This document shows, piece by piece, positions 1 to 12,235 of a stretch of 64,000 nt of DNA. Position 1 is the first letter of the stretch, and the number at the start of each line of letters is the position of its first letter. Under the pieces are notes generated by a model. It ran no database searches. It was not told the origin of the DNA and saw only the letters and a program-made list of their open reading frames with translations. Where the stretch lies: positions 16,200,758 to 16,264,757 of the forward strand of contig CM072166.1 of NCBI GenBank assembly GCA_036850595.1, read 5' to 3'. Position numbers and translations under genes: made by a program. This stretch comes from Rhyacichthys aspro (lineage: Eukaryota > Chordata > Actinopteri > Gobiiformes > Rhyacichthyidae).

Positions 1-2689
1 GAGATGTTTGCGACAATTGAGAAACCAGAAACTATTTATTTCTTCTTCCCCTCTTCTTAGCTACTTCAAACACTTGAGCTAAACTTCCAGCTAATGCCGA
101 AGCCGCAATGAAAATAACCTAAACACAAGGCACGTAGTGAGGATGATTGACACGCCGGCGGGCCAATGGTTAATGAGATGACAGCCTCAGTAATTGGCTG
201 ATGTCTTTAAAGCCCCACCGCATCCACAGATGATGTATATGAATGTATTTCCATTTAGCAAACGTAATAAATAGTCTGTTATTGGGCAGTAAAGGCAGTT
301 TCAAGTAATGTAAGAAATGTAAGAAATGTAATTTTTTTTAAAAATCACTGCACACTTAAATCACTGCAGCAGAAAGAAAACATTAAATAGAGTTTTTATC
401 AGAGCAACAAAAATTCCCAAAACACACTAACTTCATGAAATGCTGAGGAAAAAAGTAGAAAAAAAATACAAATTTTATGTGAATATCTTGAATGAATGAG
501 CATCTGCTTTAGTGGGTTCAAAAAGAAACACCTTCTTAACTGTAGGCCCTAGTGGTCTAGTGGTCATTGTAGCAGGTTGTGTTAGCATTTCCTAAAAGTG
601 TGACAAGAACTTGATGCTTCATCTGCTGTTCTGATCCCCATAGAATATAACGCATGCATCAGCAGGGCCATAATGTGTAAGAGTATCCTATTGTAAATGT
701 TTTTATGCAGAGAGCGAAAATACATTTACATTTAATACAAGATTAGCTAACTTCATAAAATGCTAAGAAAAAAAGAAAAGAAAATGTTTAATTTTATAAT
801 TGAATATGAATATCTTTAGGGATGTAACAATATGAAGATCTGACGAGAGATTATTATCACAGTATTAACTCCACAGTAAGATATTTATTTATTGCAATAC
901 TGGGGGTGTTCACGATAACTAAACTGATTATACAATAATGCTTCAACCAGTCATTGGTACAATGATACTTATCATATTCCAAAGGATTAAGACAGTGATT
1001 TCTTTCACTGGGTCAAGTCATAAACAGAAACAGCCACTGTTTCATAAACAGGGCTTTACTTTAAGGATTTTTAGGCACTTGACCGAAAGACTCATATCAC
1101 TTCAATATGTCATGTGATCGGCGGTGGGGGGTTATATATATATACATAAACTTCAACTTTGTATATGTTGTCACTGAAATGTATGGCCGAACCAACTTTC
1201 AAGTAATTCAAAAGCCCTGTTCTATGAGTATAACAATAGCCCATGTGCAATATTTTCGTATGTAAGATTCATAATTTGGTTTGTGTTCATGGGGACCTAA
1301 ATATGGCTTTAGCCCATGGGCCCCCTTCTTCCTTGATCCAGCCCTCCATGATGCTCATGTTCAGCAATAACAGCAACTGTTAGACTTTGCTCAAGAATCA
1401 ATACAGCCTCGAGGCAAATAAAACTGCGTTGCTTGCTTTTATTCATCAAACTATTGTCTACACCCCTCTGTTCTCTGTTAGACACAGTATGGAGTTAGTT
1501 TCTACACAAATCAGCGCGAGTTTAAGTGCTCGCTCTTCAAACGGAGCGGTCTGTGCTGACAGAGGGACAGTGCACTTAGGATTACTGTGATTAACTCCTT
1601 ACGTTTGCTTTTGTGTCATTGTAGAGAACAGTTAATAGAGTTGAACTAATATTTGTTCGTGACAAGGTTTAATACTTTGGCTCCACTGTTCTCTGACAGA
1701 AAACAACTGTAAGTCTTTAGCTCTTGTACTGTTATGAGATTGTAGGGTTGTCTTTTTTCTTAAAACTTCTAAAAACGTTTTTGGGCGCCTAGGATTCTGA
1801 CTAGTGTTTTACTGCTTTAACAATGTTAGCTAATTACTGTCTAGCAGGTCTCAGTCTTTGGCAAAGATGTACAGGTCCTAAAACACTGCTTATAACTCTG
1901 AATTCTTTGGTTCATTGACATTATACTGCAGTCTGCTTAACTTCTGTTGCTTTTGAATGCTTCTACAGACTCATCTGACAGATAGCTATTAATAACATAA
2001 CAACAACAATATCACTTTTGCATGCATGTTTTACAAATAGATGAAGTCAAATTGTGTACCATTTGTTGCAGTTAAAACTAAAAAACATAAAAAGTATAAT
2101 TAATTACATATATGTACCAAATCATATGATCATACTATACCAGTGGAAATCAGTGTTGTCTTGTTTGCAACATAATTTGGGGCTCCAATACAATGTTACA
2201 GTACAAAGGTCAGTCAAATGGACAGTGCTCAAAAAATATGAGATTAATAAGGGCTTTTGTTGTTGTTGGTCTGCTGTTTGGATCAGAATGAAGGAAAAAA
2301 AAGATTGGTATAGACTAAAAGCCTTCCACATGGGACCACTATTGAACAAAGATTGCTTCATGGTTCTCCAGATCAAACGCTGCAGCCTCTGAAGGCTAGG
2401 CCACATCCTCAGAATAGACAAGGACCATCTACAAGACACTACCTGTAAAAGAAAGAACAACAACATAGATTTATAGGTGAAAGCCACAGCTGGGGCTATT
2501 TGCAAACTGAATTTCTTACTTGCAGTAGAGATCTGCCACAATCTCTATTCAAAATGTCGATGTCTGACTAGAATTGATTGTTTTTTCTGCTGCTTCACAC
2601 TAATCAAGAGAGGAAAACGTCAGCAAATAAATGTCAACAAAAGTGCACTTGTACTTGAACCAATGACCCGGACGTAGACCCGGACTTCT
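1..2689. other. Intergenic, no gene seen
   Basis: AT-rich sequence with short runs (AT repeat near 1133-1144). No exon-like reading frame with family resemblance was found on either strand. Positions 130-245 are less AT-rich and have homeobox-type motifs. Positions 545-650 hold a weak tRNA-like stretch. Both are noted under findings. Confidence 0.5.
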
Positions 2690-3665
2690 AAACCTATGAT
2701 TCAGACCTAAACTCAGACTTGAAAGACTTGGGGGAAGATGATATGATCTTGACTCTAAACCTAGTTCAGCCTAACTATACGGGCGTGAAGTTATGACTGA
2801 ACTGATGACTTGGGCTTGTGAAGTTATGACTCGGACTTAGACTCAGACTTGTGAACTGATGACTCAGATGTAAACTCGGACTTGTGACTCATAATTGTAA
2901 GCGGATGACTCGGACTTAGACTCAGACTTGTGAACTGATGACTCAGATGTAAACTTGGACTTGTGACTCGTAATTGTAAGCGGATGACTCGGAATTAGAC
3001 TCAGACTTGTGAACTGATGACTCTGACTTCTAAACCTATGATTCAGACCTAAACTCAGACTTGTGAACTGATGACTTGGGCTTGTGAAGTTATGACTCGG
3101 ACTTAGACTCAGACTTGTGAACTGATGACTTGGGCTTGTGAAGTTATGACTCGGACTTAGACTCAGACTTGTGAACTGATGACTCAGATGTAAACTCGGA
3201 CTTGTGACTCGTAATTGTAAGCGGATGACTCGGACTTAGACTCAGACTTGTGAACTGATGACTTGGGCTTGTGAAGTTATGACTCGGACTTAGACTCAGA
3301 CTTGTGAACTGATGACTCAGATGTAAACTTGGACTTGTGACTCATAATTGTAAGCGGATGACTTGGACTTAGACTCAGACTTGTGAATCAATGACTCAGA
3401 CTTAGACTCAGATATAAACTCGGACTTGTGACTCGTAATTGTAAGCGGATGACTCGGACTTAGACTTGTGAACTGATGACTCTGACTTCTAAACCTATGA
3501 TTCAGACTGAAACTCGGACTTGTGAACTGACAAACCGGACAAAGACTCCGACTTGTGAAGTGATGACATTGACTTACATTTGTGAACTGATAACTTGGAC
3601 CTGGACTCGGGCACATTGTCAAGTGATAATGACTGGACTTGTCTTGGACTGGTCTTTAATGTCTT
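2690..3665 (+). repeat. Minisatellite with 79-bp higher-order unit
   Basis: About 1 kb of tandem sequence built from short GACTCGGACTT-like blocks. The block TCGGACTTAGACTCAG recurs at 2831 and 2910 and, with one change, at 2989, giving an exact 79-bp period. A shorter variant unit containing GATGACTTGGGCTTGTGAAG is interleaved between about 2800 and 3280. Copies decay toward the right end. Reading frames inside it are a by-product of the repeat. Confidence 0.9.
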
Positions 3666-5572
3666 AGACTTAGAAGTGTCTTGACAATACTGCCCCTTTT
3701 ACAAATATATGTAAACAAAACAAATTACACACAAAAGGAAATTTTATTCTATGCAGATAATTCTCTTCTCTTCATATTATGTTCCAATAATTTGTTAATA
3801 TTTTTTAAAAAGAAAATTGATAATACTACTACACAGTTTTGGACACATATTCAGACTTTTTCTTAGTATGGACAAAAACTAAGCAGATGCATTTGGTCTT
3901 CCTCCTTTCTCTGAACCTGAAATATTGCTGTTTTTCAATATGCCAAGCACTGAAAATGTATTTGTAGGTGTAATTGTGTGGGGGAAAAAAAAGAAAAAAA
4001 AAAAGAAGTTAAAATCTATGCAAGCTTTCTGGGAGATAGTTCCAAAAACTCCAATGCATGCTATCATGAGCTCATCAACACACAGTTCAAACAATTTTAA
4101 TGTGTGTCTTTTTCATATAAACATAAAAAATAATGATGTTTTAAAATGTCTCTGAACCACTCATTCGAAACAGCATTTATTACTGAACAGAGCAGTTCAA
4201 AATCTTAGCGGAACACATCTGGATCTCAAAAGGCGTTCTCTGGCACAAGACAAAAACATTCCTGCAGCTATCATTTTTAAATCGTCACGCGTCCTCCCAC
4301 AATGCACCTCCTCTGATGCGCGTATGAAAGCCATCTATCACCAGCGCAGAGAATTTTGTTTACCAAACCGTGGCCTACTTACCTGAATCCGGATTCTGAC
4401 AGGTCTGGAACAAGAACGTGACATTACAGCAGCGATATGGCCTGCTTTTAAAGGGATACAAAGCTGATTAAGATAAGCTTACTGTCTGTTTTGGCAGTTA
4501 TGTCTATGAGTAAGTCATCACAATGTCCACAGAGTCCAAAACAAACTACTGGCCTGATTAATGGAAATATGTCCAGACAAGGCTGCAGACATCACTGTTC
4601 CACAAATACACACTCCCTCACCATCTGTATTCTAAATTTGAACTCTATTGGCTTGATACGCGGAGGGCTGACATTTCTCCACATATCCGCTCGGCTATTG
4701 TACACACACGTTGGCGCGAGTCAAATGTCACAAACTCATGCATACATTCATGGCGGCCAGACGGGCGGCGTAATGCAAAACGGGCCGCATGAAAGATGGA
4801 GGAAACAGCCTTCCCGTCTTTCAATGTCTGTGCTTTTTTACAGAGTGATGTGGGGTCAGTACAACTTCAGATGAACCACATAAAACTTGCCTTACTGTGC
4901 CTCTGTGTACTTTTTGTAAACGGAAAGCTCCACTTCCCAATTTGTTCTTGTTGTCCCTGTTTCAGTCTCACCCCTCACCCCCAACAGCAGCGTAGTACCT
5001 TTGTAAACTGTCAAAGCATTGCCAACATTTATCCATGTACAACTTTATGCCCATTTCTCTATTTTTGTATCTTTTTTGAGCTGTAAAATAAGACGTAATT
5101 TTGCTATAAAATACCCATTTCCTTCGTTTGTTTCCTTGGTCCTTCACTGTTGACATACGTGTCATCCAATGACAGCGCTCCTTTTTACTGTAAGCGAGCT
5201 GTGATTGGCCAAAATCCTGCTGTGGACTGATCATTCTCATCTATTAAAATCCTTCTCCGTCTTAAGGTCTCATTTTTCACAGATGATTTCTATTCGAGTA
5301 AGCTGTTAGGTGATTAAACTGTCAAGCTAAATGCAACAGTAAAAAAATAATGGACAGGTAATGGACTTTTAATATCAATCAGTCTTTATTTCAGACTCAA
5401 TTTGGTCCATATAATAGATTGTAGATCAACCTTTAGTGGTTTAAGTAAAGCATGAACAATGTTTTAAAGAAGGTCTGGAAAGCTTGGACTTAGCTTTAGC
5501 TGTGGGACAGATGGCCTCATGCTCCTCTAAAATACTCTGTTATAGGGGATCATGGTCGCCCCATTACCTATA
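3666..5572. other. Intergenic with a CpG-rich patch
   Basis: No gene is supported. The stretch at about 4260-4800 has many CpGs in an otherwise AT-rich background and contains a strong splice donor on the minus strand (CAG-GTAAGT near 4377-4385). Reading frames here resemble nothing I know. Confidence 0.45.
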
Positions 5573-6005
5573 GGGTGTTCAGGGGCCTCATTTAGAAAGT
5601 TTGCATACGCACAAAATGAGGGCTGGAATAGGAACACGCCACTTTCTACGTAAACGAGATGCAAAACTGCGTAGCACTGTGTGAACTCTGGCCCAAAGGC
5701 GACACATGCAGTGAGGCGGTGAACTGAAGTATGTTGTGTGTAAGTTTTAGCCCAAAAATATATATTCTCAAATGGTGCTTAGATATGAGATTGGGAGAGT
5801 CACATCTCTCTGACACAGTACCATCAGCTGGACAGAAACCTCCAATTTCCTGTCGCCGGGATAAGGACTTATCGCAAGAGATTACGGGAGTAACGCAGAA
5901 ATAGGTCAATACACTGGACCCTAGCAGTATTTCTACAAAATATATGACTCTTTTCTTGATTTTTAATTCCAAACTTGCCAAACTGCGCCCTCTACTGGCT
6001 AAATG
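5573..6005. mobile_element. Possible short non-autonomous DNA element
   Basis: Begins CAGGGGCCTCATTTA followed by GCATACGCACAAAA and ends near GCGCCCTCTACTGG, sequence types common at the ends of dispersed fish repeats. Related fragments seem to lie at 15085-15195 and 21690-21775 (GTACGCAC and TTTATAAA motifs). The boundaries are not proven. Confidence 0.35.
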
Positions 6006-7618
6006 TTTATTAGTTCTCCTTTGAACTTTGTGTCGTATGAAACAGAAAGAATGTGTCTGACTGACTCCTACTAACGGTTAATACGGGGCTGTTTTGTTTT
6101 TTATGAAGCATTGTGTTAAATTGCAGCTGAATACAACCTTCATCACAGCCTTTGTCTCGTTATAAGCCACAATAACAGCACAAAAATCAAAATAAAATAA
6201 TCGAAATCACTTTTTTTTTTTTTATTTCTATGCAACGAGGGGCTTCACTGTTTAACTACAAAATGAAAATGCAACCTGTGCCTCGCAGCGGCTCATGTTT
6301 AGGCAAAATGTATTCATACCTCGTTTTGCATTGTCCTTTAGTGGTTGAATCAAGGCAATATTTTATAGTGTGCTAAATCCTTTCCAGATTAAAGTGCAGC
6401 AACAGTTGTTTTTTCTCAGACTACTGCTTATGTTTAAAAGAGGGGGCCTACACACCTACCTCCTGCAATTTACACAGTGTCTTAGCACAGCATGATGCCA
6501 CTATAGCTCACGATGTTAAAGCACAAACCTGTCATTTTCTGAAAATACATCTCCAGCAGTGGGAGTGTAATTTATGTCAAAAGGCAATTGGTTTAGAAAT
6601 TATAGCGTTTCTGCAAATAATAGCATGAACATATATTTTTATATTTAATTTGAGGTGTATTTAGGAATCTTTTTCATCACTGTAGTCATAACAGCAGGCT
6701 TTTCTTTATTGTTTTTTTTTTTAAACACATAACAGGCACAAACTGAAGTGCTACATACACCAGAAAATAAAATAAAATATAGACTTCAGGTTTGTCTTCA
6801 AGAATATAAGCGTCTCTGCATTTTTGGCGAACGTTTGTTCTTTTTCTCGACGGAGGATTTCCTTGTGACAAATGTTGCAACCAGTGAGTTTATTGCCACC
6901 TCAAAAAAAATCATGCCATTTTTGTGGTTAACAAGTGAAAGTCACATGTGTTTTTCATCATTTGATTGGTCCTGTTGATCGGCCATTCTAGCCAATCACC
7001 GATTAGCCTCCATCTTGTCTTTCCTTGCTGCTTATTCGTTGCTAAAGGCTAACGGAAAATCCACAGTGTCCAAAGTGATCCATTGTCCAAACCGGTGTGG
7101 TAATATTTTAGTGCAATAGTATCATGGTAATTAAAATATTTGGCAATTTTTGGGAATCCCTTAAGTCAGACAGAAAAGAAAAACTGTTAAAGTTGAAAAA
7201 GCCACCATTATTTCAAATAGACGAAGCAACAAGAAGCAGCATATGCAATAACTCTTCTCTATTCTACCTTATTGTACATCCACTCTCTCAATGGGAGAAA
7301 TGTCTCATGAATGAACTTATTTGGCAGCTGCAGCACTCGTGGCCTGTTAACGTGACTGCGTTATGAAACCCCCACTTGTACAACGTTCTCTTTTAAGTGG
7401 CGTATTATCAGAAAATGACAGGTTTGTGCTTTGTGAACTGTAGTAATAACATGCCGCTCTTGACCTCTGTGAACCGCTGCAAGTAGGTGTTCGGGCTTAT
7501 TATGTGAACAGTTCGTGCAAAGGAAGATACATCTGCAACATGTATTTTCTGCAAGATTACAAAGAAAAAAAAAAACAGTTCTTTTTTTTTTGTTTGTTTA
7601 GCCTCAGCCCACAGACGG
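6006..7618. other. Intergenic, nothing recognised
   Basis: AT-rich sequence with several poly(A) and poly(T) runs (for example 6212-6223). No supported gene or RNA. Confidence 0.5.
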
Positions 7619-7619
7619 T

Positions 7620-8880
7620 AAATAATAATAATAATCTTTATTTATATAGCACTTTTAAAAACAGTTTTGAAAAAAAAGTTTGTGTACAGTAAAACAATAA
7701 AACGGCTGCAACAAAATGAAACTGACTTAAGTTTAAAAAGATGACATTGCTACAACAAAAAAATAAATATGATAGATATAATTGATGCAAAATACATGCT
7801 AAATAAATACAGTGGTAAACATACTAAAAAAGCCAGGCTATAAAAATGTCTTTTAACAAGTTAATAATAATGTAAATATAAAACGTATTGTTGCTGCCTC
7901 AGAAACAATTGGACTGAAGGTTTTTTTCCTGGTAATGCAGCTTTAACTAATATTTAAATACCATTTAACGCCATTATTATATGTATTTCTCTCAACATTC
8001 TAATTTCTGCTCATGGACATTTAGAAATTATGAATACCGAAACAGTCAATGGGAGATCTAAATGTAAAAGTGCATACCCCCAGCTCTCTTGGACAGTGTC
8101 TGGTGCGTGACAGTGGCAGACAGCTACAGGACTTTCATTAAACAGGGATAAGTCCAGCTCCTCACTCAGTCTGAGGCGACGGCCTACTTACCCTGGCATA
8201 ATGCTGCAGCCAGCTTTTATTGCTATGACTTATTTCTAAGACATGTATTTAAGACAAAGTTTACAAGACTATAAAAGTTCAACATGAGAGCTCTGTTGCG
8301 GATTCATTGTAGAATCTATTTATTACAATTCGGGATAGAGGTAATTTTTATTTGGGGGCTTTTGGTTCAGGGAGTGCTATGATTTAGCCACACGCAACTT
8401 TTACAAAACGAAAGAGGATGGGATTGGAACGACCGGACAGAAAGCATCTTACTTTATGAGCATATAAACTTTAAAGGCCATAACTAGCACACTTAGGTTT
8501 AAAGGTCATTCGCTTCAAATAACTGTGAGGTCACCTTGATTCTAAGAATACTGAGCAACATGGATAGGCTATCTGTCCAAACAACAAACAACTATTCTGA
8601 AGTTATTTAACAAAAAAATCATTGTGAAAGTTCAAAGCCAAAGAGAAAAGATGAGTTTTCAGAAAAGATTAAAAAACACTGAAGTGAGTCTGTCTGATGT
8701 GCAACAGCGGCTCATTCCACAGTTTGGGGGCAGCAACTGAAAAGGCGCATCTACCTCAGAATTGTATCTTGGTCTTTGGGACGATGTGCAGAGACCATGA
8801 GAGAGCATCTGTCTGGAGCAGGAAGGGGAGATAATCTAATTGAGATGAAAGCCTTGCAATTCAAACATAAAAAGTGATGT
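7620..8880. mobile_element. Relic of a dispersed teleost repeat, probably interrupted
   Basis: Starts with AAT repeats followed by CTTTATTTATATAGCACTTTT, a very common fish repeat start. A matching distal part lies at about 8600-8880, where CTCATTCCACAGTTTGGGGGCAGC is typical of the same kind of repeat. The middle (about 7900-8600) looks unrelated. The family name is not certain. Confidence 0.45.
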
Positions 8881-9409
8881 ATCATCGTGATCCTGATTCT
8901 TTCTGTGTTGAGTTAGCGTGTCCTTCTCACTAGCGTCATTCCACGTCCAAAGACAGGTCTGTTTACATGATTTAGTGACTGTATTTTGACTGTATTTTGC
9001 CCTGTGTCTGGAGCTGAAGCCTCGTTTCTGCTGTTTTCTGCTGCAAAAATCACCGCGAAGTAGTCAGCTCATTTGTTTGTTGGCTTCATCAAGCTTAGTT
9101 AAGATAATATTAATACATTTATTTCGGAGTAACTTTTATATTGTCCTGAGGGTACCCTGCCCCAAGCCTGTGACACATATATGCGATGAATGAGTAAAAC
9201 AAGAAATAATAATAACTTTAATAAATTCAGATTTTGCTAATTCTACTTGCTGAAGAGCATTGTTAGCAAAGGTAGGACCATGTGGTACATATATTATCGT
9301 GACAGATATTGTGATATTTTAAAAGCTCTGGAAAATGGCTGTTGTTAGACATGTGCAAAAGAGGGACTAGGCAGAAAAACTAATTATACGACAATGCAAA
9401 GAATTAATG
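8881..9409. other. Intergenic, nothing recognised
   Basis: No gene, RNA or clear repeat seen. Confidence 0.5.
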
Positions 9410-9822
9410 CAAAAATTGACTTTTTTTGAAGCCTTGGCAACAATTTATTCGGCCCTCCATTACATTTGGTTTGTGATATTCTGGGGACTTTGCACATTAA
9501 TCAGATACAAAAGGCACTTAACTATTTTAAAGATACTGTATGTCGTAGGGAACAGTGCTACTCTAAAAAGAGACCAGAAGGTAACCATTTTAAAAGGGCC
9601 AAAATGGGGCTTAAAATAAGGACAAAGAGGCACAAATGAATGAAACTAAAGTGAATTCACAAAATAATGGCATAAAAGGAGGAAATTCATGTTAAAAACA
9701 AATTAAAATGAAGATGAAACTTTATATTCAAACACTGTCAAGTTGATTAAAAGCTACCCAAGCCACCTCAGTATTCTTATTCACTATCGCGGCCCATCAC
9801 CACTTTGCGTTTGCTACCACTG
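9410..9822 (+). mobile_element. Array-carrying element family, copy 1 (without array)
   Basis: Near 9450 CGGCCCTCCATTACATTTGG and near 9707 AAATGAAGATGAAAC-TTATATTCAAA match the copy at 22622-23168. The right end, CACCACTTTGCGTTTGCTACCACTG, matches its inverted terminus. No 21-bp repeats occur between the two halves. The left end is eroded. Confidence 0.6.
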
Positions 9823-9831
9823 ATAAAAACC

Positions 9832-10012
9832 TTTCTCTTATTCCTATCATCCTTGTGCACGTTCCATGGACCCAAACACCTCTGAGATGGCTCTGTTCCA
9901 TCTCCGCCTTGGTCTTCCCCTTCATCTGTTTCCTAGTATGTTTGCTTCCAAAACGCTCTTCTCCGTGCCATCACGTCTCACTATGTGCTCAAAGTAAGCT
10001 TACTTTAGCTTC
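9832..10012 (-). pseudogene. Non-LTR retrotransposon reverse transcriptase, C-terminal fragment
   Basis: The minus strand reads AYFEHIVRRDGTEKSVLEAN, then RGRPRRRWNRAI, the typical C-terminal end of a LINE polyprotein. A stop codon lies between the two parts. Nothing else of the polyprotein is present, so this is a truncated relic. Confidence 0.7.
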
Positions 10013-10696
10013 TTGACATCTCGGAGCAGCCATTCATGAGGTACATTCAGCTCGTTTCTTTAGAATCACCGTATCAACATTGATAGTTTGGTATCGGAAA
10101 TCGTATCGTGTGGTTCCGTGTGATTCCAGCATCATCTTTAGTACAAAAAAGTCTGCGTTATCCTTCAAAAGTTAAAGGAATATGTAACTTCTTTGACCTA
10201 GGAGACCTTCTGACTCTAGTTAATCAATAAGTCACTTTTGCCGTTCAGCGTTTATCTGAACCTGAGGTGGTCGTTACTTCCTCTGCTGGACAGAACTCTC
10301 CCTCCGTCGGTGTGTATTCTCATTATTTGACAGAATGTAAAGCACAGTGCAGCATGGTGATGGATGGGAATAACCTTGTGAAGTTTTCAGTGTCGTAATA
10401 CATCTTCCACCGCGGTAAAGGTCCCTGAGGAGTTTAGCACAGCAAACTCCACTGTCTGCATCCGTCAGGGTTTCTTAAGCTCATTTTAAAAAGTTACTGT
10501 ACTAAACTGTAATTTTTCTTCTAAAATGGAAGATATTATGCAGTCAAAGCCTACTTGTAGTACATGTTTGTGCAGTGTAGACTTGGTTTGTGAATCACAG
10601 TCTCAGAGAATGTGTTACCATTGAACATCATTCCTTAGGATGTAGGAAAATGCATTTGAAAATCCAGGGCGTTATGATCCTTCTGCATTGGTATAA
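10013..10696. other. Intergenic, nothing recognised
   Basis: No supported gene or RNA between the LINE fragment and the array-carrying element. Confidence 0.5.
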
Positions 10697-12074
10697 AATG
10701 TGTCATACTCAAAGTGGTATTTGAGGGGCTTAGAGGGGCAGCGATAGTTAATGAGAATACTTTCAGAGGCTGAAGATGGTGACACATGAGAAGCTTTTAT
10801 TACATTTGGAATGGAAGGTTCATGTGTGTCTTACAAAGTTGTCTTAAACATTCATTTCCTCCTTTAGTGGAAACTGATTTTAGTTGGATTTGAACATGTT
10901 TTAAATGGATTTGAACTGGTTTTATTTGGATTTGAATACATTTTAGATGGATTTAAGCACATTTTAAATGTATTTGAACAAGTTTTATTTGGATTTCAAT
11001 AGGGTATAGATGGTTTTCAACAGGTTTTAGTTGGATTTGAACAGGTTTTATATGGATTTGAATTGGTTTTATATTAATTTGAATAGGTTTTAGAAGGATT
11101 TGAACATGATTCAGTTGAATTTGAACAGGTTTTATATGAATTTGAATTGGTTTTAGAAGGATTTGAACATGATTCAGTTGAATTTGAACAGGTTTTAGAT
11201 GTATAGGAACAGATTTATTTGGATTTCAATAGGTTTTAGATGGATTTGAACAGGTTTTATTTGGATTTGATCAGGTTTTAGTTGAATTTGAACAGGTTTT
11301 ATTTGGCTTTGAACAGGTTTTAAATGGATTTGAACTGGTTTTATTTGGATTTGAATACATTTTAGATGTATTTGAGCACATTTTAAATGTATTTGAACAA
11401 GTTTGATTTGGATTTCAATAGGTTATTTATGGATTTCAACAGGTTTTAGTTGAATTTGAACAGGTTTTATATGGATTTGAATTGGTTTTACATGGATTTG
11501 AATTGGTTTTATATGGATTTGAATAGATTTGAGAAGGATTTGAACATGATTCAGTTGAATTTGAACAGGTTTTATATGGATTTGAATTGGTTTTACATGG
11601 ATTTGAATTGGTTTTATATGGATTTGAACAGATTTGAGAAGGATTTGAACATGATTCAGTTGAATTTGAACAGGTTTTAGATGTATATGAACAGATTTAT
11701 TTGGATTTCAATAGGTTTTAGATGGATTTGAACAGGTTTTATTTGGATTTGAACAGCTTTTAGATGGATTTGAACATATTTTAAATGAATTTGAACAAGT
11801 TTTATTTAGATTATAATAGGTTTTAGATGGATTTGGACATGTTTTATTTGGATTTGAACATATTTTAAATGAATTTGAACAAGTTTTATTTAGATTATAA
11901 TAGGTTTTAGATGGATTTGGACATGTTTTATTTGGATTTGAACATATTTTAAATGGATTTGAACAGATTTATTTCAATTCCAGTAAAAACGTATAGTGCC
12001 AAAAATATCAACTAGCCAGTGCATTGGAGGGACAGATAAAATGTTGCACAGGGGTCTTGAGTTTGACGTGTGGA
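10697..12074 (-). mobile_element. Array-carrying element family, copy 3 (with a 1.1-kb array)
   Basis: Both ends match the element at 22622-23168 in reverse orientation. The left end has TGTCATACTCAAAGTGG, then TTAATGAGAATACTTTCAG and GAAGATGGTGACA. The right end has TAGTGCCAAAAATAT, then GGTCTTGAGTTTGAC. The termini are inverted repeats of TGTCAAACTCAA type. Between the flanks is an array of about 52 units of 21 bp. No transposase is present, so it is non-autonomous. The CA-starting ends suggest the hAT group, but no clear target-site duplication was found. Confidence 0.7.
10876..11975 (+). repeat. 21-bp minisatellite with 105-bp and 84-bp higher-order repeats
   Basis: The basic unit is close to TTTTAGATGGATTTGAACAGG. 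GTTGAATTTGAAC recurs at 11449, 11554 and 11659 (105 bp, five units). GAACATATTTTAAAT recurs at 11772 and 11856, with GAACATATTTT again at 11940 (84 bp, four units). A longer duplication of about 420 bp links 10899 with 11318. Because 21 is a multiple of three, fragments stay open as a 7-residue repeat; this is not evidence of a gene. Confidence 0.92.
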
Positions 12075-12134
12075 TTAAACCTTGTGCAAACTTACCGCTC
12101 CTTAGGTCTGGCATTATTTTGAAATTCACACAGC

Positions 12135-12235
12135 ACAGGCAACGTTATAGCTTTGTTTGTACGCCTGCCACATGCTTAAGAGACCTGGGTTCAATTCTGT
12201 GTTGGATGAGGCGTTTTGCATTATTGTATTTTGTC
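12135..12235 (+). mobile_element. Probable tRNA-derived SINE head
   Basis: CGCCTGCCACATGC, then AGAGACCTGGGTTCAATTCTG, resembles the head of tRNA-derived SINEs. GGTTCAATTCT fits the internal B box; the A box (TAGCTTTGTTTG) is poor. It cannot fold as a working tRNA. Confidence 0.4.

Noticed and set aside
545..620. Functional tRNA gene
   Set aside because: Only the A box is good; the stems do not pair and the B box is poor.
2122..2541. 139-codon open frame on the minus strand
   Set aside because: No recognisable domain or splice context; probably chance.
2690..3665. Regularly spaced repeats resembling a CRISPR array
   Set aside because: The units are contiguous and degenerate, without unique spacers, and the genome is a vertebrate's.
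4491..4874. 127-codon open frame on the plus strand
   Set aside because: No family resemblance, no splice context, and composition typical of chance frames in a CpG-rich patch.
11450..11680. Open frame with a 7-residue repeat
   Set aside because: It is the 21-bp minisatellite read in frame. Stops appear as soon as units vary, and it lies in a mobile element.
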